DNA of 20,881 bases from JAAYJM01 sp964498585 (GTDB taxonomy: Bacteria > Bacteroidota > Ignavibacteria > Kapaibacteriales > UBA2268): NCBI GenBank assembly GCA_964498585.1, contig CAZCHH010000059.1:1-20881 (forward strand), given 5' to 3'. Under the pieces are notes generated by a model. That model worked only from the letters and a program-made list of their open reading frames with translations, was not told the DNA's origin and searched no databases. Both the position numbers and the translations under genes were made by a program. Below, one piece after another: positions 7,429 through 13,584 of this stretch (its first letter is position 1; each line of letters opens with the position of its first letter).

Positions 7429-8474
7429 TGAAAAAATTTAGCTTTCTTTTGAGTTTATGCTTAACTGCATTATTTATTTTCTCTTGCGGAGAAGAAAAAG
7501 TTATTGATAATACTAAATTTATGCATTCAGTATTAGCTGCAAGCAATGAAGCACCTTATGTCCTTTCGCTTATTAATATTCCCAGTAATACTTTAGAATA
7601 TGAGGACATAATTAGCCAATTCAATGATTTCCAACTAACAAATCCAATAGAAAATATCTTGTTATATCGTGATGAGATATTTTTATTTGTTTCTGAGGAT
7701 TTCAAGTTATTAGTCCTTGATGCTTTCACTTATAAACTAAAAACAACAATTGATTTTAGCTCAATTCAAGCAAAACCAATTTCAGCTTGTTTCCCAAATG
7801 CAACGGATTGCTATGTAATCCATCGAAATGGAAATATAGTGTCTTTAGTTGATTTGACTAACTATGAAATAGCTAGAACTATTCAGGTCGGAAATGGGAC
7901 TTCATCTATAGCTGTGTCTGGAAATCAAATTTTTATTACAAATAAAGATGATAATACTGTTTCTGTTGTTGATTCACGCACTCATACTCAGAAAGCAGTT
8001 TTGAATGTCCATAGTAAACCGCTGTTTGTTGATATAAATTCAGATGGTAAAAGAGCTGCTGTAATTAGTTTAGGCAACGGTAAAGAAGATACAACAGAAG
8101 AGAAATCTGCTGCTATGGTATCAATTTTCGATATTGATTCCAGGAATTGTTTATTTCAAATACCAATTTCAATTGGAAGCTATAAAGCTGAAGAACAGTT
8201 TCCGAACTGTTTTGCTATATCTAATGTTGGTTATGGATTTATAGCTACCCAGCAGGCACTCTTTAGAACTGATACTAAACGGGAAGGCAAAATAAATTTA
8301 GTTGAACGTGGTAATTTTAGTAAAGTTATATTCGACATCAAAACTAATGAAATATTAACCTGGCACATTAAAAATTCACAAAAGTATTTACGTTATTCTT
8401 CCCCTGCAAGTGGCTCGGAAGTATCATCTTACAGTATAAATAACAAATATTCTGTTTTTTTCCCTTTGAGATGA
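7428..8474 (+). CDS. YncE/YVTN-like beta-propeller lipoprotein
   Basis: This 348-residue protein starts with a lipoprotein signal (MKKFSFLLSLCLTALFIFSC, with the lipid-receiving Cys at residue 20 in F-S-C-G). The mature protein shows repeated beta-propeller blades: D-N-T-V-S-V-V-D-S-R-T-H-T-Q-K-A-V-L (about 183-200) and earlier NGNIVSLVDLTNYEIARTIQ (about 133-152). These are in the style of YVTN/YncE repeat proteins. No enzyme motif is seen, so a binding or scaffold role at the outer membrane is inferred. It overlaps punA by one base. A second propeller-type lipoprotein lies at 13568-14662, but sequence likeness between them is limited to blade motifs. Exact function unknown. Confidence 0.8.
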   Translation: MKKFSFLLSLCLTALFIFSCGEEKVIDNTKFMHSVLAASNEAPYVLSLINIPSNTLEYEDIISQFNDFQLTNPIENILLYRDEIFLFVSEDFKLLVLDAFTYKLKTTIDFSSIQAKPISACFPNATDCYVIHRNGNIVSLVDLTNYEIARTIQVGNGTSSIAVSGNQIFITNKDDNTVSVVDSRTHTQKAVLNVHSKPLFVDINSDGKRAAVISLGNGKEDTTEEKSAAMVSIFDIDSRNCLFQIPISIGSYKAEEQFPNCFAISNVGYGFIATQQALFRTDTKREGKINLVERGNFSKVIFDIKTNEILTWHIKNSQKYLRYSSPASGSEVSSYSINNKYSVFFPLR

Positions 8475-8700
8475 AATAGTTTGTGATTGTTTGAAGTGTT
8501 ATTAATAGAATATTTGCTTTATGTCATTTTAAGTTAATGAATTAAGCTGATTAATCAACCACTTAATATCAGAAAAGAATGTCTGTTTGATATTCATAAA
8601 AATTTTAAATGCGATTATTATGTTTAGCAATTTATGATTCCAAAATATCATTTGGCAACATAAATATTTTATATAGAGAAATTCTATAAAATAATGACTT

Positions 8701-9339
8701 ATGAAATATAAACTTGCATTAACTTTTCTAATTGCTTTAATATTCAGTTCCATTTTTAGTTTTGCTTATGAAAAACCAGTTTTAGCTGATTCAGGTAAAA
8801 AAGATGAAAAAGGAATAGATATTATTGTTGTTTGTGGTTTGGGATTAACGACTTCATTTCCATTCTTTAATTCCAATATTTGGGGTTGGGATTATAAATT
8901 TAATCTTGGTCCTACTATTGCTTTGGGTTTAGAAATTCCTTTCACTAAGTCCCATATTTTTTCAGCACAAGTTTATGGAAATTATTGGATTGGGAAATAT
9001 GCCGAAACAGATAATCCAAATGAATATATAAAGAATTTTTATGATTTATCTTACGGATTCTATTCTCAATTTGAAATGTCGGCGATTATAAAATGGTACA
9101 TAGTAAATAAAAACAAAAAGGTAAGATTTGCTTTTCATTTGGGTGGATTATTTTATAGCATGAATGAAAATCGAACTGCTTTGGAAACAGGATATTCAAT
9201 ATATTACAAAGTCAATCCAAATTTAAACTTAAACTTATTTAGACGATTAGTAATTCCGCGAATAGACCTTGACGGTGGAGGTGACCAACCTGCCCCTTGT
9301 CTTTTAATGTTAAATTTAAGTTATAAATTCAATTTGTAG
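8701..9339 (+). CDS. Small outer-membrane beta-barrel-like protein
   Basis: This 212-residue protein has a Sec signal peptide (MKYKLALTFLIALIFSSIFS, cleavage near residue 22). The mature part has alternating amphipathic strands with many Tyr, Trp and Phe (NIWGWDYKFNLGPTIALGLE at about 59-78, AQVYGNYWIGKY, FYDLSYGFYSQFEMSAIIKW). It ends in S-Y-K-F-N-L, a typical terminal strand with a final hydrophobic residue. This pattern fits an eight-strand outer-membrane barrel such as the OmpA/OmpW-like or PF13568-like families. Assignment is by pattern, not by a family motif. It is a single gene, 226 bp after the propeller lipoprotein. Function unknown. Confidence 0.7.
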   Translation: MKYKLALTFLIALIFSSIFSFAYEKPVLADSGKKDEKGIDIIVVCGLGLTTSFPFFNSNIWGWDYKFNLGPTIALGLEIPFTKSHIFSAQVYGNYWIGKYAETDNPNEYIKNFYDLSYGFYSQFEMSAIIKWYIVNKNKKVRFAFHLGGLFYSMNENRTALETGYSIYYKVNPNLNLNLFRRLVIPRIDLDGGGDQPAPCLLMLNLSYKFNL

Positions 9340-9923
9340 ATGTTATGGTAATATATGTATCAGCTTTACTGATTGAAAATAAGAATGATAATTAAGTTAT
9401 TTTTTATCAAAGAAATTCATAAAAAACATTACTTTATTAATAAAAACTCTATACGCTCACCTTTATCAGATCTAATACATTCTTAGAAAAATTGTGAATA
9501 ATAAATTGCTTATATAAATACCAAATATAAGATGTCATTTGTTACGAATTGAGGAATCTCACAAATCCTTGCTACTACAGAGTATTAGAAACCTCACTTC
9601 CGTTTCTGATTATTAAAAATGTTATTATGTTTTTTTGAAAAATGAATAATAAATTAAATTTTATTCATAATGAAAAAAATACTTGCACAGTTGATTTTTT
9701 TTATACCTAAATTTTTAAAGTAACATTTTTAGCTTTTTAAAATACAACACCCCAGCAAAATTTTATCAATTTTTTTTTTAAGTTATAAAATTTTGATACT
9801 GATTGTTGATTTTTATTCTAAATTTTTTACTTTTTTATTTAAAAATGAACTAAAAATCAGCATTTAGGCATAGCTATCCATTGTTCTTGCTTTTTACATT
9901 GTTAAAACCTCTTTTATTTTTTT
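9340..9923. other. Non-coding region left of the transposase
   Basis: 584 bp, very AT-rich, with no credible ORF. It contains a degenerate family B palindrome (9534-9610). From about 9706 it probably contains the left flank of the IS1380-type element, including an imperfect terminal inverted repeat. No RHS coding sequence is seen left of 9706. Confidence 0.6.
9534..9610. repeat. Dispersed palindrome, family B, degenerate
   Basis: Contains GTCATTTGTTACGAATTGAG, GAATCTCACAAATCCTTGCT and CCTCACTTCCGTTTCTGA, aligned with the copies at 489-569 and 1570-1650. The closing GAAATGAC end has decayed. Confidence 0.65.
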
Positions 9924-11334
9924 TTATACAAACATTAGATTATTCACTCCATCTTCTATTCGCCGCCATCTATCCTTGTAATAATAGCAGCTGTACATCT
10001 TTAAATATTCATACCCACTACCTCGTGTGAGTTTTCCTGCTAATTGCACAAACCAATTACGAAATGTTGACGGCTCCTCGTGCCAACTTTTCTCATCGCA
10101 TAATTTACGCATCCAAACGCTTATGTTGTATGCCAATACACTCGAAAGCCAGTAGACTTCATTTGTCCAAAAATCTTTTGTCAATAAATCTCCAGCAAAC
10201 ATCTGATTTTTTACATTTTCTATCCAATTCTCGCTTGTGCCACGGTCACCATACAAACGATGTATCTGTATCGGATTGTCTTCTATATTCGTGCAGTAGC
10301 AGAAATATTCATATTCTTTATATGGAAAGATTTGACCCTCTGTTACCAAACGTTTAAATTTTCGTATCGCCGAAAAATGTCTTGCTCTTTTCCAAGTTGA
10401 TGGACGATAATCAAAATCACATATCTCTATGTCCGGCATATACGGAACACTATACCATTCCTGATTTGATAATACTTTTTGTAAGTTTTTTAACTTTACT
10501 TTGATTAAATACTGAAAGTTCTTTCTACCTTCAATCACTTCAATTATTGATTCACTAAAAAATCCTGTATCTGCACGAACTAATAATTCATTTATTGTCC
10601 CGGGTAGCATTACAAATGCTTGCTCAAGAAAACCAGCAGCATTGTTGGATGTATAGCTATTGCCGGGACGAAGCCAACTCAACAAACATTCACGTGTGCT
10701 ATTTAAAAATGCTAACAGCGGATGATAACTTCTGGCGCCTTTCTTTACTTCGTTGAAACCTTTTTCTGCACTCTCCTGATGTCCATATACAGTCCTGACT
10801 GTTGAATCCAAATCTAATACTGTTTGGGTTTTCAGTTTATTGTGAATCGCTGCTGATGTCTTACCGATTATATTCATAAACTGGTTCGTGTTATTCATAC
10901 TGAAGTGGCTAAATCTATCTGTAAAAGTGGAATCACTGATTTTCCCAAATATACGCAATATACTTTGAATTAGTGGGCTAACGTGAATGTTTCAATTTTG
11001 TATATTCTGTTCATTCCACTTGCTAAGCCGAGCAAAACAGCTAATATAAGTTGACCTGTAGTATATTTTATGTTATGATGCAAACTTATTCCGATTTTAT
11101 CAAACTCTTTGACAAGCCCGAGTTTCATAATAAATTTATAAATAGGTAATGCACCAGAATAATTTGTTATACTATTTGCGTCGAAACTTGTTTTTATTTC
11201 TTTGATATTCGGGTTAAATTTCTTAATTTTACTAATAGAAAAGTTGATTTTATTTTTTATTAAAATTGTTAATTAACTACTTGCAATTTAATAAAATAAT
11301 TCACCTTATCCTATTTTTACTTCAGAAATTTAGA
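9706..11334 (-). mobile_element. IS1380-family insertion sequence, inactive
   Basis: The element surrounds a broken transposase gene. Imperfect terminal inverted repeats are proposed: left CCTAAATTTTTAAAGTAA (9706-9723) against right TTACTTCAGAAATTTAGA (11317-11334), matching at 15 of 18 positions. The resulting size of about 1.63 kb suits the family. The right end is supported independently, because RHS coding sequence resumes 4 bp beyond it (11338). The left end is less certain, lying 218 bp past the transposase stop. No clear short target duplication is seen. Confidence 0.5.
9924..11260 (-). pseudogene. IS1380-family transposase, frameshifted
   Basis: Two overlapping reading frames rebuild one transposase of about 446 residues, the family's full size. 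The N-terminal part (11260-10973) reads NFSISKIKKFNPNIKEIKTS, then T-N-Y-S-G-A-L-P-I-Y-K-F and A-V-L-L-G-L-A-S-G-M-N-R, and stops at 10970-10972. The C-terminal part (10976-9924) continues P-L-I-Q-S-I-L-R-I-F-G-K. It holds the DDE residues: L-D-L-D-S-T-V, V-R-A-D-T-G-F-F, and Y-G-D-R-G-T-S-E-N-W-I-E. One missing C in the run at 10975-10977 (minus-strand CCC) explains the break. The expected start codon reads ATA where ATG would be natural. The 344-codon C-terminal frame can open only at a TTG, so it is a fragment rather than a normal gene. Confidence 0.88.
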
Positions 11335-11337
11335 TAA

Positions 11338-11567
11338 TATATTAACGACTATTTGGGGAATGTTAGAACTGTATTGCGTCAAGATGTAAATTGGACAATC
11401 GTAAAGCAGTTTGATTATGCTCCGTTTGGTTCAGTTTTGAATTCAACAGACGTGAACCGCACCAAATTCATTGGAAAGGAAAAAGACAAAGAAAACAACT
11501 ACGCCGACCACGGCGTTCGCAAATACGACGATGAAATTGGTAGGTTTACAAGCATAGACCCGCTGTG
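11338..11567 (+). pseudogene. RHS-repeat protein core fragment 1
   Basis: The frame reads Y-I-N-D-Y-L-G-N-V-R-T-V-L-R-Q-D, then F-D-Y-A-P-F-G-S-V-L-N, N-R-T-K-F-I-G-K-E-K-D-K-E-N-N-Y, and V-R-K-Y-D-D-E-I-G-R-F-T-S-I-D-P-L. This is the classic C-terminal end of an RHS/YD-repeat core. A stop codon lies just before 11338, and the rest of the large gene is missing. The frame stays open to 11634, but after D-P-L it reads through a palindrome, so those last 22 codons are not RHS. The N-terminal loss coincides with the end of the IS1380 element. The DNA is richer in G and C than its neighbours, a sign of transfer. Confidence 0.85.
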
Positions 11568-11574
11568 CTTTTCA

Positions 11575-11607
11575 AGTCATGCGATGACAGCCAGTCATCG
11601 TATGACT
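11575..11607. repeat. Palindrome, family F
   Basis: AGTCATGCGATGAC (11575-11588) pairs with GTCATCGTATGACT (11594-11607), 14 bp including one G-T pair, with loop AGCCA. A longer relative is at 20120-20193. It starts 8 bp after the RHS homology ends. Confidence 0.8.
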
Positions 11608-11646
11608 GAAGAACGCTTTCATACTTTCGTATAGTAAGGTTTTTGT

Positions 11647-11670
11647 AGAGACGTAAAATTTTACGTCTCT
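11647..11670. repeat. Perfect 24-bp palindrome, family D
   Basis: AGAGACGTAAAA followed by its exact reverse complement TTTTACGTCTCT. The related element at 12654-12679 shares the AGAGAC...GTCTCT ends with a different centre. Confidence 0.85.
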
Positions 11671-11808
11671 AAATTCATTCACTTTAAATCACAATCAACC
11701 ATCTGATTAACCCGATGTTTGATGCAATTTCAAATTATTATATTTATATTACTTTGATTTGTTTTATATTTTTTGTATTTTTATACATCAATAATTGAAT
11801 TTTCTTTT

Positions 11809-12063
11809 ATGGAAAAGTATTTAAAATTATTAAAGAGTATTCAAAACAATCCAAAAAATGTAAGGTTTTCTGATTTGGATAATGTTCTTTTGCATTTTGG
11901 ATATGAAAAACGACAGAGTGGAAAAGGAAGCAGTCATTACTTTTATAGTCATCCTGAAATTAAAATGCTTGTTGTTTTAGTCAGTCATAGTAAAAATGAT
12001 ATACTTCCAGAATATCAAGTCAAAAAAGCAATACAATCTTTAAAAAGTTTGGAGGCATTATGA
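11809..12063 (+). CDS. hicA: HicA-family mRNA interferase toxin
   Basis: This 84-residue protein is of the HicA double-stranded-RNA-binding-like fold. The family cleaves mRNA without need for the ribosome and is neutralised by HicB. Visible marks are R-F-S-D-L-D-N-V-L-L-H-F-G-Y-E-K-R-Q (about 17-34), then G-K-G-S-S-H-Y-F-Y-S-H-P with the expected catalytic His in S-S-H-Y, and a final helix. I chose ATG at 11809 because the frame upstream (from 11773) adds 12 residues (MYFYTSIIEFSF) that are not family-like. It overlaps hicB by four bases (ATGA), so it is toxin-first, as usual for this pair. The pair sits between two RHS remnants. It appears intact. Confidence 0.88.
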   Translation: MEKYLKLLKSIQNNPKNVRFSDLDNVLLHFGYEKRQSGKGSSHYFYSHPEIKMLVVLVSHSKNDILPEYQVKKAIQSLKSLEAL

Positions 12064-12347
12064 AACCAATAACTTATTATATGAAGCAAAACTATTCAGT
12101 TGAAATAAAATTCATTCCGGATAATTTATTTTGTGCAGAAATTAAAGAAATACCGGGATTATGTGCTTATGGCTCTACTCCTATTGAAGCAATAGAAGAA
12201 CTAGAATTAGTAAAGAAAACAGCATTTGAACTTATGAAGCAACAGAATAAAGAAATTCCACTTCCAATTATGCGTTTTGAAATACCAATTTCAAAGTTCG
12301 AAAGTTTGCCATATAAAGAAGAACTTCAAAGTTATCTTGTAGTTTAG
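12060..12347 (+). CDS. hicB: HicB-family antitoxin
   Basis: This 95-residue partner of HicA carries the HicB partial RNase H-like fold: Y-S-V-E-I-K-F-I-P-D-N-L-F-C-A-E-I-K-E-I-P-G-L-C-A-Y-G-S-T-P-I-E-A-I-E-E-L-E (about 12-50). This is the standard I-P-G-L...G-x-T-x-x-E-A pattern. Many HicB proteins add a C-terminal helix-turn-helix or ribbon-helix-helix DNA-binding domain. Here the tail after residue 65 (PLPIMRFEIPISKFESLPYK) is short and shows neither clearly. Autoregulation by this protein alone is therefore doubtful. It starts within the hicA stop (ATGA), so translation is coupled. Confidence 0.87.
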   Translation: MKPITYYMKQNYSVEIKFIPDNLFCAEIKEIPGLCAYGSTPIEAIEELELVKKTAFELMKQQNKEIPLPIMRFEIPISKFESLPYKEELQSYLVV

Positions 12348-12370
12348 CAGTTTGATTACGTTGTCTGAAG

Positions 12371-12456
12371 CTTGATTAGAAGGATTATAAGATTGCTTGA
12401 TTAATAGCATAGTTAAAAAATAACAAATAATCAATCAAGTAATCAGGTTAATCAAG
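12371..12456. repeat. Imperfect inverted repeat of CTTGATTA words
   Basis: CTTGATTA at 12371-12378 pairs with TAATCAAG at 12449-12456. Inner copies (GCTTGATTAAT near 12395, ATCAATCAAGTAATCA near 12429) make a longer imperfect stem. It directly precedes RHS fragment 2. Confidence 0.6.
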
Positions 12457-12464
12457 AAAATCAA

Positions 12465-12589
12465 GGTTCAGACATTAATCGCACCAGATTCATCGGGAAG
12501 GAAAAAGACAAAGAAAGCAAAACGCAGACCACGGCGTCCGCAAATACGATGATGAAATCGGACGGTTTACCAGCATAGACCCGCTGTGG
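12465..12589 (+). pseudogene. RHS-repeat protein core fragment 2, frameshifted
   Basis: Reads G-S-D-I-N-R-T-R-F-I-G-K-E-K-D-K-E-S, then needs a one-base shift near 12520 to continue H-G-V-R-K-Y-D-D-E-I-G-R-F-T-S-I-D-P-L-W. Aligned with fragment 1 it is strongly similar at DNA level, with one base missing (AACTACGC against AAAACGC). It ends at the same core position as fragment 1. Together they suggest duplicated or recombined RHS ends around the hicAB pair. Confidence 0.83.
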
Positions 12590-12609
12590 GTGTGTTTTGA
12601 AGTAGAGAA

Positions 12610-12643
12610 AGATGGGCTCCACTTTCCCAAGTGGAGTCCATCT
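12610..12643. repeat. Hairpin, family E
   Basis: AGATGGGCTCCACTT (12610-12624) pairs with AAGTGGAGTCCATCT (12629-12643), 15 bp with one G-T pair, loop TCCC. The related copy is at 20033-20067. Confidence 0.85.
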
Positions 12644-12653
12644 GATTTTCACA

Positions 12654-12679
12654 TAGAGACAAGGCATACCTTGTCTCTA
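12654..12679 (+). repeat. Hairpin, family D, followed by a T-run
   Basis: AGAGACAAGG (12655-12664), loop CATA, CCTTGTCTCT (12669-12678), plus an outer T-A pair. Eight T residues follow at 12685-12692 after a short spacer. The element may therefore double as a rho-independent terminator on the plus strand, though the spacer makes this uncertain. Confidence 0.7.
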
Positions 12680-12699
12680 CATTCTTTTTTTTCAAACTC

Positions 12700-12722
12700 C
12701 TTCCCAAATTCAATTTGGGAAG
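12700..12722. repeat. Hairpin
   Basis: CTTCCCAAATT, one C, AATTTGGGAAG: an 11-bp perfect inverted repeat. The TTTG inside its right arm (12714-12717) also lies 20 bases before the -7 element at 12738, so the hairpin could occlude the promoter. Confidence 0.75.
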
Positions 12723-12737
12723 TAGCTTAAAATTTTC

Positions 12738-12745
12738 TATGTTTG
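12738..12745 (+). promoter_or_regulatory. Bacteroidota-type promoter for the glycosyltransferase
   Basis: TATGTTTG matches TAnnTTTG. TTTG at 12714-12717 is 20 bases upstream, the expected distance for the -33 element. This is the best-formed promoter in the window. The ATG is at 12817. Confidence 0.55.
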
Positions 12746-12761
12746 CATTTTGCAAATACTA

Positions 12762-12781
12762 ATTCCATAAAATTATGGAAT
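12762..12781. repeat. Hairpin in the glycosyltransferase leader
   Basis: ATTCCATAA (12762-12770), loop AA, TTATGGAAT (12773-12781), a perfect 9-bp stem. It would fall inside the 5' untranslated region if the promoter at 12738 is used. Confidence 0.65.
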
Positions 12782-12816
12782 ATATAAGTAGATTTAAAAT
12801 CATAGAAATTAACTAA

Positions 12817-13584
12817 ATGGAAAAACTACCCTTATCTGTTGCAATTATTACATATAACGAAGAAGAAAATATTGAACGCACTTTAAAAAGCATTAAAGAT
12901 ATAGCTGCTGAAATAATTATTGTCGATTCTTTTTCAAAGGACAAAACTGTTGAAATTGCAAAAAGATATGATGTAAAAATATATTCTGAAGAATGGAAAG
13001 GGCATATAGAACAGAAAAACTCTGCACTCGAAAAATGCAGTGAAAAATGGATTCTTTCTCTTGATGCAGATGAGGTTTTGAGTGATGAATTAAGAAAAAA
13101 TATTTTAGAAACTATTAAAATTGAAAAATATGACGGCTATTTTATTAATCGAAAAACGCATTATCTCGGAAAACTAATGAATTTCGGCTGGCAGCCAGAT
13201 AAAAAACTCCGTTTGGTCAAAAGAAACAGCCATCCACACTGGGAAGGGCTAAATCCTCACGACTTTTTAACGATTGATGGAAAAACTACATTTTTAAATG
13301 GCGATTTAATTCATTACTCTTATAAGAACTTGCGCCACCACTTGCAAAAAACTGTTGACTATGCCGAAATCTCTGCAAATGTATATTTTAATAATGGAAG
13401 AAAGGCAACTTTATCGAAACTAATTCTTAATCCGCTTTTTGCTTTTTTCAAAATATATATTTATCAGCGTGGATTTCTTGATGGATTTCGTGGTTTTCTT
13501 GCCGGTTTTAGCAGTTTGCTCGGCACTTTCTTAAAATATTCGTTTTTATGGGAAAAGGAACGCAATTCTAATAAAAAACAATAG
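12817..13584 (+). CDS. GT2-family glycosyltransferase (WaaE/KdtX/LgtF-like)
   Basis: This 255-residue protein has a GT-A fold. The N-terminal start L-S-V-A-I-I-T-Y-N-E-E-E-N-I-E-R-T-L (residues 5-22) binds the sugar nucleotide. I-I-I-V-D-S-F-S-K-D-K-T follows, and the metal-binding D-A-D is in W-I-L-S-L-D-A-D-E-V (about 82-91). The C-terminal region has Y-S-Y-K-N-L-R-H-H-L-Q-K (about 168-179) and a hydrophobic amphipathic end (F-F-K-I-Y-I-Y-Q-R-G-F-L-D-G-F-R-G-F-L-A-G-F) that suggests membrane contact. This matches the small GT2 enzymes that add a hexose to the lipopolysaccharide inner core. Acceptor and sugar are inferred. Its 3' end overlaps the convergent lipoprotein gene by 17 bp. Confidence 0.88.
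   Translation: MEKLPLSVAIITYNEEENIERTLKSIKDIAAEIIIVDSFSKDKTVEIAKRYDVKIYSEEWKGHIEQKNSALEKCSEKWILSLDADEVLSDELRKNILETIKIEKYDGYFINRKTHYLGKLMNFGWQPDKKLRLVKRNSHPHWEGLNPHDFLTIDGKTTFLNGDLIHYSYKNLRHHLQKTVDYAEISANVYFNNGRKATLSKLILNPLFAFFKIYIYQRGFLDGFRGFLAGFSSLLGTFLKYSFLWEKERNSNKKQ

Larger units (their letters stand above)
12348..12816. other. Gap between hicB and the glycosyltransferase: repeats and RHS remnant
   Basis: 469 bp without an intact gene. In order it holds an inverted repeat of CTTGATTA words (12371-12456), RHS fragment 2 (12465-12589), and four successive hairpins (12610-12643, 12654-12679, 12700-12722, 12762-12781). A promoter element for the glycosyltransferase is at 12738. Confidence 0.7.

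Noticed and set aside
8529..8753. 74-codon minus-strand frame
   Set aside because: It overlaps the start of the barrel protein gene and the non-coding gap before it; the translation looks like random AT-rich sequence.
10064..10357. Open frame of 97 codons on the plus strand inside the transposase region
   Set aside because: It lies opposite conserved IS1380 transposase coding sequence with DDE motifs, and its own translation shows no family features.
9924..10958. Transposase taken as an intact 344-residue gene
   Set aside because: It can only begin at a TTG in the middle of the family alignment, and the missing N-terminal part is found upstream in another frame, so it is a frameshifted gene.
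11353..11634. 93-codon RHS frame taken as a real short gene
   Set aside because: It begins at a TTG in the middle of an RHS core, the in-frame stop just before 11338 marks a truncation, and the last 22 codons read through a palindrome.
11773..11808. Upstream start for hicA
   Set aside because: The 12 added residues are hydrophobic and not family-like; the ATG at 11809 gives the normal HicA length.
12461..12755. Two overlapping minus-strand frames (68 and 62 codons)
   Set aside because: They are antisense to RHS fragment 2 and the hairpins; open only by chance in palindromic DNA.
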